NCBI GenBank assembly: GCA_024235835.1
Contig: JACKLQ010000002.1
Location: 1,132,635-1,196,634 of the forward strand
Reading direction: 5' to 3'
Origin: Thiobacillus sp.
Lineage (GTDB): Bacteria; Pseudomonadota; Gammaproteobacteria; Burkholderiales; Thiobacillaceae
DNA: 64,000 nt
The notes beneath the pieces were generated by a model. The model had not been told where the DNA came from and did not search any database. It worked only from the letters and a program-made list of their open reading frames with translations. Positions within the stretch are counted from its first letter, which is position 1; each line of letters opens with the position of its first letter. The position numbers and the translations under genes are program-made. Positions 50,766-61,500 of the stretch are shown one piece after another.

Positions 50766-51312
50766 ACGCCTGATCTTCGCCCTGCGGCCCAGGGTGGGCC
50801 TGAAGGCGTATGCCGGCCTGGTCTGGACCGCGATCCGGCGCCATCCCCTGGCCTGGGCCACCTTCGTCCTCGTCGCCTGCGCCGGCTTCGTCTTCAGCCA
50901 CTACTACTGGCTGCGCTTCACCCTCACCGAGAGCATGCCCTGGCACCTGGTGCTGGTGGAGAAGGCTCTACCGGCGCCGGGCAGCCTGAAGCGGGGCGAT
51001 TTGGTGGCCTGGCGTTGGCCGGGTGGGCTCATCTACCCGGAGGGGGCGGTGTTCCTGAAGGTGGTGAAGGGCCTGCCGGGGGACCGGGTGAGCGTCGTTG
51101 GCCGGGACTTCTTTGTCCACGGCGAGTACGTGGGCCGGGCCAAGGCGGTGTCCCGGCTGGGGCAAACGCTGACGGCCAACCAGCCCGGCGTGGTGCCGGC
51201 GGGACACTACTACCTGTACGCCCCCCACCGGGATTCCCTGGATTCCCGCTACGCGGCCACGGGCTACGTGGCCCATGAACGCATCCTGGGCAGGGCCTAT
51301 GGCCTCTTCTGA
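50752..51312 (+). CDS. S26 signal peptidase (TraF/TrhF type)
   Basis: 186-residue membrane peptidase of the conjugative S26 family. Catalytic Ser in LTESMPWHLVLV and Lys in FLKVVKGLPGD; the box DSLDSRYAATGYV is conserved. Processes pilin or other transfer proteins. Confidence 0.9.
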   Translation: MPRIERLIFALRPRVGLKAYAGLVWTAIRRHPLAWATFVLVACAGFVFSHYYWLRFTLTESMPWHLVLVEKALPAPGSLKRGDLVAWRWPGGLIYPEGAVFLKVVKGLPGDRVSVVGRDFFVHGEYVGRAKAVSRLGQTLTANQPGVVPAGHYYLYAPHRDSLDSRYAATGYVAHERILGRAYGLF

Positions 51313-51940
51313 GCGGTCGTTCCCGATCCGGGTGGCGTTCATTGCCTTGCTGCTCGCCGCGCCCGTGCACGCCCTGGACCTGGGCCGGGTGGGCCCGGTC
51401 TGGCCGGTCGCCGAGCCGGACCTGTTGGCCCTCATCCAGTCCCGGCTGGAGGCGAAGCAGAGAAGTGGCGAACTGGCCCGCATCCAGGCCGAGTTCGAGG
51501 CCCGTTCACGCCGGACCCTGGAATCGCCTGCGCCGGTGGCGGGCCTGGTCCGGACCCGCACGCCACGGAGTTTCCTGTTCGATCCCACGGTCACTGCTAC
51601 GGAACCGGTACGCGACCACGAGGGCCGTGTGCTGGTGGAGGCCAGCACCCGGGTCAATCCCCTGGACTACGTCTCCCTGTCCCGGCCGCTCATCTTCTTT
51701 GACGCCCGCGACCAGGGTCAGGTCAGTGCCGCCCTGGCCCTGCGCCGGCGCCACCAGAGCCGGGCGCATCTGATCCTCACCGGCGGCAGCTACATCGACT
51801 TCATGCGGCGTCATGACATGCGCGTGTATTACGACCAGCAGGGCCTGTTGGTGCGTCGCCTTGGCATCCGCCAGGTGCCGGCCCTGGTGACCCAGGAGGG
51901 CCGGATGCTGCGCATCGACGAGCTGAAGGCGGGGGCGTGA
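51299..51940 (+). CDS. traW: T4SS protein TraW
   Basis: 213-residue periplasmic protein. ATG 51299 gives a signal peptide ending at VHAL. LGRVGPVWPVAEPDLL is the TraW opening and HDMRVYYDQQGLLVRRLGI the C-terminal block. Overlaps the peptidase gene by 14 bp. Confidence 0.88.
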   Translation: MASSERSFPIRVAFIALLLAAPVHALDLGRVGPVWPVAEPDLLALIQSRLEAKQRSGELARIQAEFEARSRRTLESPAPVAGLVRTRTPRSFLFDPTVTATEPVRDHEGRVLVEASTRVNPLDYVSLSRPLIFFDARDQGQVSAALALRRRHQSRAHLILTGGSYIDFMRRHDMRVYYDQQGLLVRRLGIRQVPALVTQEGRMLRIDELKAGA

Positions 51941-52977
51941 TGAACCGGCTTGGTTGGCTTCGCCGCATGACCCGTCTGCTGGCGGGTTGCATGCTGGCCA
52001 TTCCCGCCTGGGCCGGCCCCACCTGTCCGGGCAAGTTTCCCAACCCCATCACGGATATCTGCTGGTCGTGCATGCTGCCAATGACCCTGGGGGGCGCGAC
52101 GCTGTTCTCCATGGACCAGGAAGATAATGGCAACAACCCGGGGGACGCGATCTGCGGCTGCGCCAATCCACCCCGCATTGGCATCTCCATCGGATTCTGG
52201 GAGCCGGTGCGCATTGCCGAGGTGGTGCGCCATCCCTACTGTTTCCCCAGCCTGGGCGGCCTGTCCCTGGACCTGGGCATCCACGCCCCGGCCCACGGGC
52301 GCGGCAAGGGCACCCACGACTCGCACGGCTCCAGCTTCTACCAGGCCCACTGGTACACCTTCCCGGTGCTCACCCTGCTGGAGGTACTGCTGGAATCCGA
52401 CTGCCTGGAGCCGGGTGGATTCGACATCGCCTACATCACCGAGGTGGACCCGTTGTGGAACGAGTCGGAGCTCACGTTCATTCTCAACCCGGACGTGGCC
52501 CTGTTCGCCAACCCCGCCGCCCAGGCGGTGTGCGCCGCCGACTGCGTGGCGGCCACGGCGGGCTTCCCCCTCTCCGAGCTGTACTGGTGCGCGGGCTGCC
52601 AGGGCTCCATGTACCCCCTCAACGGCAACGTGGCGGCCCATATCGGCGGCGTGCAGGCCTCCACCCTGATCGCCCAGCGCATGACCGCCAAGATGCATCG
52701 CGAGCTGCTGGTCTGGGGCGCGGCGGGAAATGCCGGCCAGTGCGGCTACTACCCCCAGCCGCTGATGGACAAGCGCAACTACAAGATGGCCATGCTCCAT
52801 CCCGTGCCCCAGACCGAGAAGATCGACGGCAGGTGCTGCCAGCCCTACGGGCGGACCACGGCGATCTGGGGGGCGGGGAAGGAATTTCCCTACCGGGGCG
52901 AGGACTTCGCCTATCTGATTTACCGAAAGAGGAACTGCTGTGCGTCGGTGTTCTCTCCTGCCAGCCTGGCTCCTTAG
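51940..52977 (+). CDS. traU: T4SS protein TraU
   Basis: 345-residue exported Cys-rich protein needed for DNA transfer. Mature start CPGKFPNPITDICWSCMLP and SELYWCAGCQGSMYP are hallmark segments; more than a dozen cysteines. The start is ATG 51940, or the adjacent GTG. Confidence 0.94.
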   Translation: MNRLGWLRRMTRLLAGCMLAIPAWAGPTCPGKFPNPITDICWSCMLPMTLGGATLFSMDQEDNGNNPGDAICGCANPPRIGISIGFWEPVRIAEVVRHPYCFPSLGGLSLDLGIHAPAHGRGKGTHDSHGSSFYQAHWYTFPVLTLLEVLLESDCLEPGGFDIAYITEVDPLWNESELTFILNPDVALFANPAAQAVCAADCVAATAGFPLSELYWCAGCQGSMYPLNGNVAAHIGGVQASTLIAQRMTAKMHRELLVWGAAGNAGQCGYYPQPLMDKRNYKMAMLHPVPQTEKIDGRCCQPYGRTTAIWGAGKEFPYRGEDFAYLIYRKRNCCASVFSPASLAP

Positions 52978-53614
52978 CCTGGCCGCCTGGGGTGCGCCCC
53001 CGGGCCTGCCGGACGAGGCGGCGCTCCGGGCGGAGATGGCCCGACAGAAGGCGCGCGGCGAGCTGCTCCTGCGGCGAGCCGAGGAGAGTTTCCAAGCCGA
53101 CCCAGGCCGACCGGTGCAGTCCGCACCGCAGGTGGTGATACCCACTGCGGGGGCCGATCCCCTGGCACTGGCGGAACGCTACCGGCAGGTGCAAGGTACA
53201 AGGGGCCAGGCGGAGACGGGGCCGGACCTGCTGGTCTTCGTCTCCTTCGCCATGCCCCGAGCCAGCCTGGAACGTCTGGCGGTGGAGGCATCCAGGGCAG
53301 ATGCAGTGCTGGTCTTCCGCGGACCGAAGGACGGCTCGCTCAGGAAGACCCTGCAGGCCTTCGAGCCCCTGGCCCGGCGGGGCGCCAAGGCCATCCTCCA
53401 CCCCGAGGCCTTCAGCCGCCACCGGGTGGAGGCGGTGCCGGTGTACCTGCTGGGCCGGGCCGGCGGCTGCGATGACGCCACATCCTGCACGGACGGTCTG
53501 CGCGTCAGCGGCGACGCGAGCCTGGATTTCGTCTTGGAACGCATGGCCCGGACGGACCATCCCCTTGCGGGAGCGGCGGAGGCACGCCTGGCACGATTGA
53601 GGGGGAAGCCATGA
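52940..53614 (+). CDS. trbC: TrbC (F-type pilin assembly)
   Basis: 224-residue periplasmic protein starting at GTG 52940 with a signal peptide ending at AAWGA. DLLVFVSFAMPRASLERL is the TrbC_Ftype signature. Overlaps traU by 38 bp. Confidence 0.87.
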   Translation: MRRCSLLPAWLLSLAAWGAPPGLPDEAALRAEMARQKARGELLLRRAEESFQADPGRPVQSAPQVVIPTAGADPLALAERYRQVQGTRGQAETGPDLLVFVSFAMPRASLERLAVEASRADAVLVFRGPKDGSLRKTLQAFEPLARRGAKAILHPEAFSRHRVEAVPVYLLGRAGGCDDATSCTDGLRVSGDASLDFVLERMARTDHPLAGAAEARLARLRGKP

Positions 53615-54666
53615 GGGCAGGATTTTTCCTCTGGGCCCTGCTGCTCACCGTCCCTCATGCCTGGGCGGACATGACCCCCGCCCAGGCCTTCGACGCGGGC
53701 AAGGCCTTCGGCCAGTCTCCCCAGGGTGCCGCTGCGGTGAAGGGAGCGATATCCGGCGCCGGCGCCACCGACAGCGTGCCCCACTACGGAACGAGCCACG
53801 CCCACTCCGCCCATTACGGCGGCGGCGAAGGCGACCCGCGCACGCCGGGCGGCGCCCGGGTGACCGAGTGCGCCACAGCCCTCTACGCCGATCCGAAACA
53901 GCAGGCAGAATGCGATGCCATCAACGACCTGGCCAATAACCGCGCGGCCCGGCCGCCCCTGGCCATCGTTCCCGCCGATCCCATCCTGGTCAGGGGCGCG
54001 GCCGTCAAGGCGGACCCCGCCAGCGTGGCCGGCGCCTTCGGCGGCACCTACGGGGCGTGCACCACCACCACCGTCACCCGGCCGGCGGTCTACGAGGAGG
54101 AGCTCTGCAACGAGTACAAGACGGTGGGCGAGGAGGTGTGCCAGAAGACCCTGTCGGTGACCGTCACGGTGAGTGAGACCTGCACCCCCGGCACCTGGTA
54201 CGCAGTGGGCTCGGGCCTGTTCACCCTGGTCGACGCCTACTGCGAGCCGGACCGCATGGACGGCAAGCTCCAGCTGCGCTTCACGCCCAACGGACTGCAT
54301 GGGGTATGCCAGTACGGCTATGTCACCGTTCCCAAGGCGCCGTTCCAAATCGTGACCGGCCAGGATTTCTGGTTCGAATGGATCTGCGACGAGTTTTACT
54401 GTCCCGGATACGTCAAGCACAACCTGTTGACCACAGCGATCAACCACTGGAAGGGTGCGTGCACCGTACCGGTGGACATCGGCTACGGGGTCGGCAGCCA
54501 CGGCTGCACGGGTGGCACCTGCACCTACATCTTCGAGTACCAGGACTACCGCTGGGGGCACCACTGGGTGCTGCCCACCAACCCCTTCCCCGAAGCGAGG
54601 CGCATCGTCACGGAAGCGGACAGCTGGGACAACCCGTGCGTGCTGCTGGAGGCCAGGACTCAATGA
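53611..54666 (+). CDS. N-terminal part of a split TraN
   Basis: 351-residue exported protein. After the signal, MTPAQAFDAGKAFGQSPQG looks like the start of mature TraN, and the rest has paired cysteines (about 14). It stops where the second TraN part begins, overlapping as ATGA. It lacks the conserved C-terminal TraN domain, which the next gene supplies. Confidence 0.7.
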   Translation: MRAGFFLWALLLTVPHAWADMTPAQAFDAGKAFGQSPQGAAAVKGAISGAGATDSVPHYGTSHAHSAHYGGGEGDPRTPGGARVTECATALYADPKQQAECDAINDLANNRAARPPLAIVPADPILVRGAAVKADPASVAGAFGGTYGACTTTTVTRPAVYEEELCNEYKTVGEEVCQKTLSVTVTVSETCTPGTWYAVGSGLFTLVDAYCEPDRMDGKLQLRFTPNGLHGVCQYGYVTVPKAPFQIVTGQDFWFEWICDEFYCPGYVKHNLLTTAINHWKGACTVPVDIGYGVGSHGCTGGTCTYIFEYQDYRWGHHWVLPTNPFPEARRIVTEADSWDNPCVLLEARTQ

Positions 54667-55922
54667 GGCGGCTCCTGCGTCTGCTTCTGCCGCTGCTCGC
54701 CTGCTGCGTGCAGGTCGCCGTGCAGGCGGCCGAATGCCAGAAGCTCTCCGAGGTCTGCATCGACGGCCCGTCCACCAAGACCATCTCCGGCCATCCGGTC
54801 AATCGGGAATGCTGGCGCTTCGAGGCCCGCTACACCTGCCTCTCCGGTGCCCTGGACACCAGCGAATGCGACGCACTGCGCGCACGGGGCTGCGGCCAAA
54901 TCTCCTCCACCTGCGTGGAGACCTCTGACACCGGCTGCTCCTACTACGAGAACCGCTTCCAGTGCGTGGTGACCCCGGCCGAGACCTCGACCGTGGCCGA
55001 TTGCGGCACACAGACCTTCTGCCTGGACGGCAACTGTTTCGATGCCGGCCATGCCAACGATGCCGACTTTGCCCGGGTGGTGGCCTCCATGGAGGCGATG
55101 CGCGAGGCCGGCATGTACCTGGACGAGGGCGCGCTGACCTTGTTCAACGGCCGCGCCGGCACCTGTTCCCACAAGCTCTTCGGCCTGGTGAACTGCTGCA
55201 AGGCCAAGGCGGGCGGCGCGCCCACCAATGCCCAGGCGTTCAACGTGCTGGCCCAGGCCGCCGGTACCGGCTACGACTACGCCCGTTCCACCTACATGTA
55301 CGACGCCCTGTTCAACAGCGATGCGGCGGACTGGGTGATGAAGGGACTCTACGGCTCGGACGCCGGCCTGTCGCTGAATCCCAGCTTCAGCTACTACGGC
55401 TTCACCGGCACCTTCAACGCCGCCTCGCTGTCCTCCACCGCCGTTACCCTGCTGGATACGGGCAACTTCGTGGTGGCCTTCGACCCGGTGAGCTTCGCCG
55501 TGGGTATCGCCATCCAGTTCGTGATGGACGCGCTGCTGTCCTGCGACGAGTCCGACCAGATGGTGGCCATGCGCAAGTCAAACCGGCTGTGCACCTACCT
55601 GGGCAGTTACTGCTCCAAGAAGTTTCTGGGGGCGTGTCTGAGCAAGCGGGAGAGCTACTGCTGCTTCAACTCCCGGCTCGCCCGCATCATCAACGAACAG
55701 GGCCGCGGCCAGATCGGCAAGGGCTTCGGCAGCGCCAAGGCGCCCGATTGCACGGGCTTCACACCGGAGCAACTGCAGGCCCTGGACTTCGGGCAAATGG
55801 ACCTCTCCGAGTTCTACGCCGAGATCCAGGCCACCCCCCTAGACACCGCCGCCATCCAGACCGCCATCGAGAACCGGATCGTCAGCGATCCCACCCGCGG
55901 CTACTACCCGGCAAACCCATGA
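54663..55922 (+). CDS. traN: TraN, C-terminal mating-pair stabilisation part
   Basis: 419-residue Cys-rich protein with its own signal peptide (ends VAVQAAEC). The C-terminal block ESYCCFNSRLARIINEQGRG followed by APDCTGFTPEQLQALDF is the TraN signature. TraN of F is about 600 residues and of SXT about 900, so here it is encoded as two exported proteins. ATG 54663 overlaps the previous stop. Confidence 0.88.
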   Translation: MRRLLRLLLPLLACCVQVAVQAAECQKLSEVCIDGPSTKTISGHPVNRECWRFEARYTCLSGALDTSECDALRARGCGQISSTCVETSDTGCSYYENRFQCVVTPAETSTVADCGTQTFCLDGNCFDAGHANDADFARVVASMEAMREAGMYLDEGALTLFNGRAGTCSHKLFGLVNCCKAKAGGAPTNAQAFNVLAQAAGTGYDYARSTYMYDALFNSDAADWVMKGLYGSDAGLSLNPSFSYYGFTGTFNAASLSSTAVTLLDTGNFVVAFDPVSFAVGIAIQFVMDALLSCDESDQMVAMRKSNRLCTYLGSYCSKKFLGACLSKRESYCCFNSRLARIINEQGRGQIGKGFGSAKAPDCTGFTPEQLQALDFGQMDLSEFYAEIQATPLDTAAIQTAIENRIVSDPTRGYYPANP

Positions 55923-56296
55923 AACGCTCCACACCAACTTTGCTACTGGCGCTGCTCCTGATGCTGTCGCCCTTGGCATCCGCCCGCGGTCCGGGGGCCT
56001 CTGGCGAACTCGCCCCGCTCATGGAGACTGCCAGGGTCGAGGGCCGGGCCTCCGGCACCCTGAGCGGCGTGGGAATCGACGAGCCGGTCGAGGTGACCGT
56101 GCAACGTCTCTACCAGCTGCGGGATGCAGGCTGCGCGCGGATCCGGGTCTCCCTCGACCAGCGTGGCGTGATGCTCCCCGGCGAGACCCACCCCAGGGAC
56201 CGGCATGCGGAGTTCGCCATGAACTGGTGCGAGAGCGGAAGGCCCCCCGCCTCCGGGGAGGGCACCCGGCCTGCGGAAGGCGAAGGCCGGCGATGA
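55919..56296 (+). CDS. small exported protein of the transfer operon
   Basis: 125-residue secreted protein (signal ends LASARG), two cysteines, no recognised domain. Overlaps traN and traF on both sides by ATGA, so it is tightly coupled to them. Probably a periplasmic assembly factor (inference). Confidence 0.7.
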   Translation: MKRSTPTLLLALLLMLSPLASARGPGASGELAPLMETARVEGRASGTLSGVGIDEPVEVTVQRLYQLRDAGCARIRVSLDQRGVMLPGETHPRDRHAEFAMNWCESGRPPASGEGTRPAEGEGRR

Positions 56297-57111
56297 TGTC
56301 CATCGTCATGAGATGGAGCCTCGTCTGCCTGCTGTCGGCGGTGTCCGCCGGCGCCTGGGCGCAGGAAAGTAACGACACCGCTCTCTGGTGGGAGCGTTCC
56401 ATCTGGACTGATCCGGATCGCACCTACCAGTGGTATCCACCGGATTCGCCACCAGAGCAGGACATCCACTCGCCCCCAGCAAGGCCCGAACCCCGGGACA
56501 TCCGCGAGCTGAAGACCGTCCGGGCGATCCGCGAGGAACTGGAACGGCTCAAGGACGTGGCGGTGATGACTCCCACGCCCGAGAACGTGCACCGTTTCCT
56601 GGACGCCCAGCAGTTCGTCATGGAGAAGGGCGCCGTGTTCGCCGACGTGGCTCGCCGGGTGGTCTGGGCCAGTCCCGAGCTCGATTACAGCCTGCGCAGG
56701 CCCACCCACAACGCCGCCATCCAGACCTGGAAGGTCCGAAACCAGGCCGATGAGGTGGAAGCGGTGGCGGCGGCCATGCGCAGCCATGGGCTCTACTTCT
56801 TCCTGCGCGGTGACTGTCCCTACTGCCACCAGCTGGCGCCGGTGCTCAAGTATCTGGAATCGGCCTACGGGATGGAGGTCTTCCCGATCAGCCTGGATGG
56901 GGGCGGGCTGCCCGGCTATCCCACGCCCAGGCCGGACAACGGCATTGCCCGGCTGCTTGGGGTATCAACCGTGCCCGCCCTGTATCTGATGCCCCGTGAC
57001 GCCACCACCGGCAACGTGCCCATCCCCCTGGGCCAGGGGATGCTCTCGGCGGACGAGATCGTCCAGCGCATTTACGTGCTGACCCGCACCCGGCCGGGGG
57101 ACAGCTTTTGA
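56293..57111 (+). CDS. traF: T4SS protein TraF (thioredoxin-like)
   Basis: 272-residue periplasmic protein of the F-type TraF family with a thioredoxin domain in the second half. The CPYC motif in LRGDCPYCHQLAPVL is intact, unlike in F-plasmid TraF. It should act with TraH and TraN in pilus assembly. Confidence 0.9.
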   Translation: MMSIVMRWSLVCLLSAVSAGAWAQESNDTALWWERSIWTDPDRTYQWYPPDSPPEQDIHSPPARPEPRDIRELKTVRAIREELERLKDVAVMTPTPENVHRFLDAQQFVMEKGAVFADVARRVVWASPELDYSLRRPTHNAAIQTWKVRNQADEVEAVAAAMRSHGLYFFLRGDCPYCHQLAPVLKYLESAYGMEVFPISLDGGGLPGYPTPRPDNGIARLLGVSTVPALYLMPRDATTGNVPIPLGQGMLSADEIVQRIYVLTRTRPGDSF

Positions 57112-57121
57112 GGAGTAGGCC

Positions 57122-58573
57122 ATGACCCGTCTTCCCATCCCGCGACTGAACCGGATCACCGTCGTCTGCCTGCTGACCTTGGGGCTGGCAGCCCCCGCCG
57201 CCACCGGCGGCGGCCTGGAGGACTTCTACGACTCGGTCTCCGCCTACAACAACGTCACCGGTCCGGCGGCCTACGAGGGTCAGACCATGAACCTCTACAC
57301 CGGCGGCAGCCTGTTCCTGCGCACCCCCAGCCGCAACTACCAGCTGCTCTCGGCGGCCGCGCCCAGCCTGCGCGGCGGCTGCGGCGGCATCGACGCCTTC
57401 GCCGGGGCCTTCTCCTTCATCAACGTGGACCAGTTCGTGGCCATGCTGCGCAACATCGGCCAGAACGCCCTGGGGTTGTTCTTCATGACCGCGCTCCAGT
57501 CCATGGCACCGGACATCATGGAGGCCATCAAGTACCTCAACAAGATCGCCCAGGACGTCAATGCCATGGGCATCAACTCCTGCGAGGCGGCCAAGGGCCT
57601 GATGGCGGCCAGCGGCGTTGAGAAGTGGATGGAGGCCAACAAGGTGAACACCGGTCTGGGCGCGGCCGCCGCTGGTCTCTACGACGACTGGTCCCAGGTG
57701 CGCACCAAGATGTTCGGGGACAGCAACCAGGTGGCCGCCAAGGCAGATGCTTTGAAAGCCACCGACCAGGAGTTGGCCTTGAAGTACATCGAGGGCAACT
57801 TGGTGTGGAAGGCCCTCAGCCGGGGCAGCCTGCCCGGCTACCTCAACGAAAAGGAGCGGCGCATGGTCATGTCCGCCCTGGGAGCGGTGGTGGTGCGGAA
57901 GCATGACGACGGCACCCCGGACCCGGGCTTCTACGAGCCGGTGATCAGCTTCAAACGCCTGCTGGGCAACGTGGACGGCAGCGACGCCAACACCAAGCCC
58001 CAAATCTTTACCTGCAACGATGGCACCGGCGCCGACGAGTGCACGGTGCTGGGCACGGAAGCCTTCGAGAGCGAACCTTTCTCCAAACTGGCCTATGACC
58101 ACATGCTCGCCATCTACGAGAAGATCCGCGACCGGGGCCCGGCCCTGAATGCCGGCGAGATCGACTTCATCAACGCCACCAGCGTGCCGGTTTACAAGAT
58201 CCTGGCCAGTGCCGCCTCGCTGCCCACGGAGTCGGTGGCCCATGAGCAGATCGTCAAGAACGCCGACGTGATCGGCGCGGAGCTGGCCGCCACCTTCATG
58301 CTCAAGGCCCTGGACGAGGTGGAGAAGGCCCTGGAAACCCGCTCCAAGGTGGCTACCGAGGCGGAGGCACGGGAGCTGCGCATCCTCATCGACAAGGCCC
58401 GGGACTGGCGCCGCAACGTCTACAGCGAGAAGTCCGTGCTCACCGCCAAGGCCGCCGGCATCTACAACCTGATGGCGGAGATCCAGTTCTTGGAGAAATC
58501 CCTGTTCGGCAACCTCTCCGACAGCGTGGCCGCCAATCTGCGCTTCGCCCACGCCCTGCGCAAGATGAAGTGA
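57122..58573 (+). CDS. traH: T4SS protein TraH
   Basis: 483-residue exported protein of the TraH family. Signal ends near AAPAATG. SLRGGCGGIDAFAGAFSFI, then NSCEAAKGLM and the C-terminal coiled segment, are characteristic. Usual length; follows traF by 10 bp. Confidence 0.93.
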   Translation: MTRLPIPRLNRITVVCLLTLGLAAPAATGGGLEDFYDSVSAYNNVTGPAAYEGQTMNLYTGGSLFLRTPSRNYQLLSAAAPSLRGGCGGIDAFAGAFSFINVDQFVAMLRNIGQNALGLFFMTALQSMAPDIMEAIKYLNKIAQDVNAMGINSCEAAKGLMAASGVEKWMEANKVNTGLGAAAAGLYDDWSQVRTKMFGDSNQVAAKADALKATDQELALKYIEGNLVWKALSRGSLPGYLNEKERRMVMSALGAVVVRKHDDGTPDPGFYEPVISFKRLLGNVDGSDANTKPQIFTCNDGTGADECTVLGTEAFESEPFSKLAYDHMLAIYEKIRDRGPALNAGEIDFINATSVPVYKILASAASLPTESVAHEQIVKNADVIGAELAATFMLKALDEVEKALETRSKVATEAEARELRILIDKARDWRRNVYSEKSVLTAKAAGIYNLMAEIQFLEKSLFGNLSDSVAANLRFAHALRKMK

Positions 58574-58583
58574 GGCATCGGGG

Positions 58584-61500
58584 ATGTGGGAGGTCTACGC
58601 CTACTGGAACGCCGAGCAACTGGAGGCCATCTTCAACGGCGTGGCCGCCATCTCCGGCGCCGGCGCCTACGCAACACTCACCTTCACCCTGGTCCTGCTG
58701 GGCTTCATCGTGGTCATGGGCACGGCCGTGGCCCGGTTGCGGGCGGAGGAGCCCATGGTCTGGATCTTCTTCCTCACCTTCTTCTACGGCGTGCTGTTCC
58801 TGCCCAAGGACGACGTGGTCATCGTGGACCGCACCGCCGTGGCCGGCGCCCCCCGGGTGGTGGCCAACGTGCCCCTGGGCCTGGCCTTCTTCGCCCATGC
58901 CACCAGCAAGGTGGGGGACTGGCTCACCCGCAGTTTCGAGACGGTGTTCGCCCTGCCCCAGGAGGTGCGCTTCACCGGCAACGGCATGCTGTTCGGCAGC
59001 CGCATCATTCGGGGTGCCATGGCCTCCCACCTGCTGGACGTGGGCTTCAACAACGACCTCATGGAGTACGTGAAGACCTGCGTCGCCCCGGACCTGCTCA
59101 CCGGCTACAAGAGCCTGGAAACCCTCATGAAGACCGAGGACATCTGGGGCGAGATGGGCGACACCAACCCCGCCCGGGCGGTGTGGATCGACGGCGGCAC
59201 CATGACCTGTCCGGACGGCTACACGAACCTGAACACCCGGCTGCCCGCCGCCCTACAGGCTGCCCACCTTAACATGGCGCGGCTGATCAACCCCGAGGCG
59301 GCGACCACCGCCGCACCGGCCGTCCTCAACGGGCTCCTGGCCGCCCAGATCCCGGCCGCGGCCGACGTGCTGATGCGGGTGGCCACCGCCAACTCCGTGG
59401 ACTTCGTGCGCCAGGCCATCATGGTCAACTTCTGGCGGGACGCGCCGGGGTCCCTGGCCGCTGCTGTGGAGAACACCTCGGCAGCGCAACTGGCCATCGC
59501 CCAGAGCCAGGCCCAGGCCTCGGCCAACTCGGCCTACCTGACCATGGCGGCGGTGGCCGAAGGGGCGCTGCCCAAGATCCGCAACGTCGTGCAGATCATC
59601 GTCATCGCCATCTTCCCCATCGTGCTGATCCTGGTGCTGATGGCCGGCCACAAGGGCGGCATCGTACTCAAGTCCTACGTCATGGCCATGGTGTGGATCG
59701 AGCTGTGGCCAGTGCTGTACGCGGTGACCTCCTACGTCGCCCACCTGGCCGCCGCGCCAGGGGTGTCGGCGGGTCTCATCGGCGGCCTGGCCGGCGTGCC
59801 GGCGGGACCGGGGCTGAGCCTGCTCAACAGCATCAACATCGAGGACACCCTGCTTCGCGATGAGGCGGTGGCCGGGATGTTCTCCCTCCTCATCCCGGTG
59901 ATGGCCTACGCCATCCTCAAGGGCGGCGAGGTGGCCATGTCGGGCCTGGCCAGCCAGCTCATGGCCCCGGCCACCAGCGCTGCCCAGAAGGCCGGCGGCG
60001 AGGCGGGACTGGGCAACCTGGCCATGGGCAACGTGCGTTACGACACCTTCGCGGCCCGCACCTCGATGGCCAACAGCTGGAGCACCCGGCCGAGCATCGA
60101 CAGCGGGGCCGCGGGTGGCTACCGGCACACCGACCCCAGCCTGCGCGAGGCCACCAAGGCCACCGGGTCGGTGCGCCAGGACGCCGACACCCTCGCCGCC
60201 GGCACGCCCGTCGTCCAGGCCACCCCCACCAGCCTGGGCGGGGTGCTGTCCGCGAGCGCCGGCACCGGCGCGGCGAGTACTAGCCGCAGCGAACATGGCG
60301 CCACGGCCGGCCAGGTCTACGGGGGCAGCATCACGAAGGCTGATGCCAGCCACTACAGCGAGTCGGCCAGCGCCCGCTTCATGCGCGAGCTGACCCAGGC
60401 GGTGAACCGGGATTGGCAGACCCGGTCCGGATATGGCCAGACCTGGGGCGCCGGCAGCCAAGGGCAGGCCGGCGCGGAAATGAGGGCGGAAGAACTGACG
60501 CGGCAAGCGGAACGGGGACAGGTGACCAGCCGGGCCGGGTTCGATGCCCAGGCCGGCACGGTGGGCAGCCAAAGCCAGACCCACAACCCCAACCTGGTAC
60601 CCAAGCCCGGCAGTACCTTGCCAGCCCAGGGCGTGCCGGCTGGACTTCAGCCCGAACCGGTCACATCAGTGGGCACCCGAGGGGCCTTCGGGCCCAGGGC
60701 GGGGATCGGCATCGACGCAGCGGGCGTGGCGGAGCTGGCCTACACGGCGGCCATCGGAGCCAACAATCGATTCGGCCTCAATCGGGAGCAGGCGGCCGAG
60801 GTGCTGCGCCAGGCTTCCCGCTCGATTTCGGCCCAGTCGGGCGACCGTGGCGTGAAAGCGGCGGCCGAGGATTTCACCGCCCGCCTGGACCGGGGCTTCA
60901 CGGTGCAGGAGGCACGCAGCATGGAAGCGGGTTTGCGGGACGCGGCATCGGAGTCGCGGGAACGCTCCCTATCCGCCCAGGACCAGTCCCGCCACGACCT
61001 GGACACCTGGGTGCAGGCCTACGCGGCCAGCCAGGGCATCAGCCCTGCCGCCCTGGCAGATATCCGCCAGACCGACCCCGCCCGCTTCCGCGCCCTGGTG
61101 AACGAGGCCCATACCGCCTGGACCGCAAGTGGGGAGGGTTCGGCCCACCTCACCCAGGACGGCGCCATCGGCGCTCCGCGTGCGCCGGATGAAGTCTTCG
61201 GTCAGGGGGTCGGGGATCGCAATCGGTTGCTGACCGAGGGGGGGTCCGAACTGGATACCCGGCACGCCGCCCATGGGCAATATGTGCGGGGACGGCAACC
61301 GGCATCGCCCGGATCCGCTCCAGATCTCAAACCCACCATTGCCCGGGTGAGCGCCGATGAACAGGCGGCCTTCAGGCAGTACCAGTCCAGCGAGGCGGGG
61401 CAGAAATACCAAGCCGGCGTCGCCATTCTGGCCAGCCAGGCGGTGAAGGATGAACACGGTCCCCTGGCGCCGTTGCGAACCGCCCTGAGTATCCTGGCCC

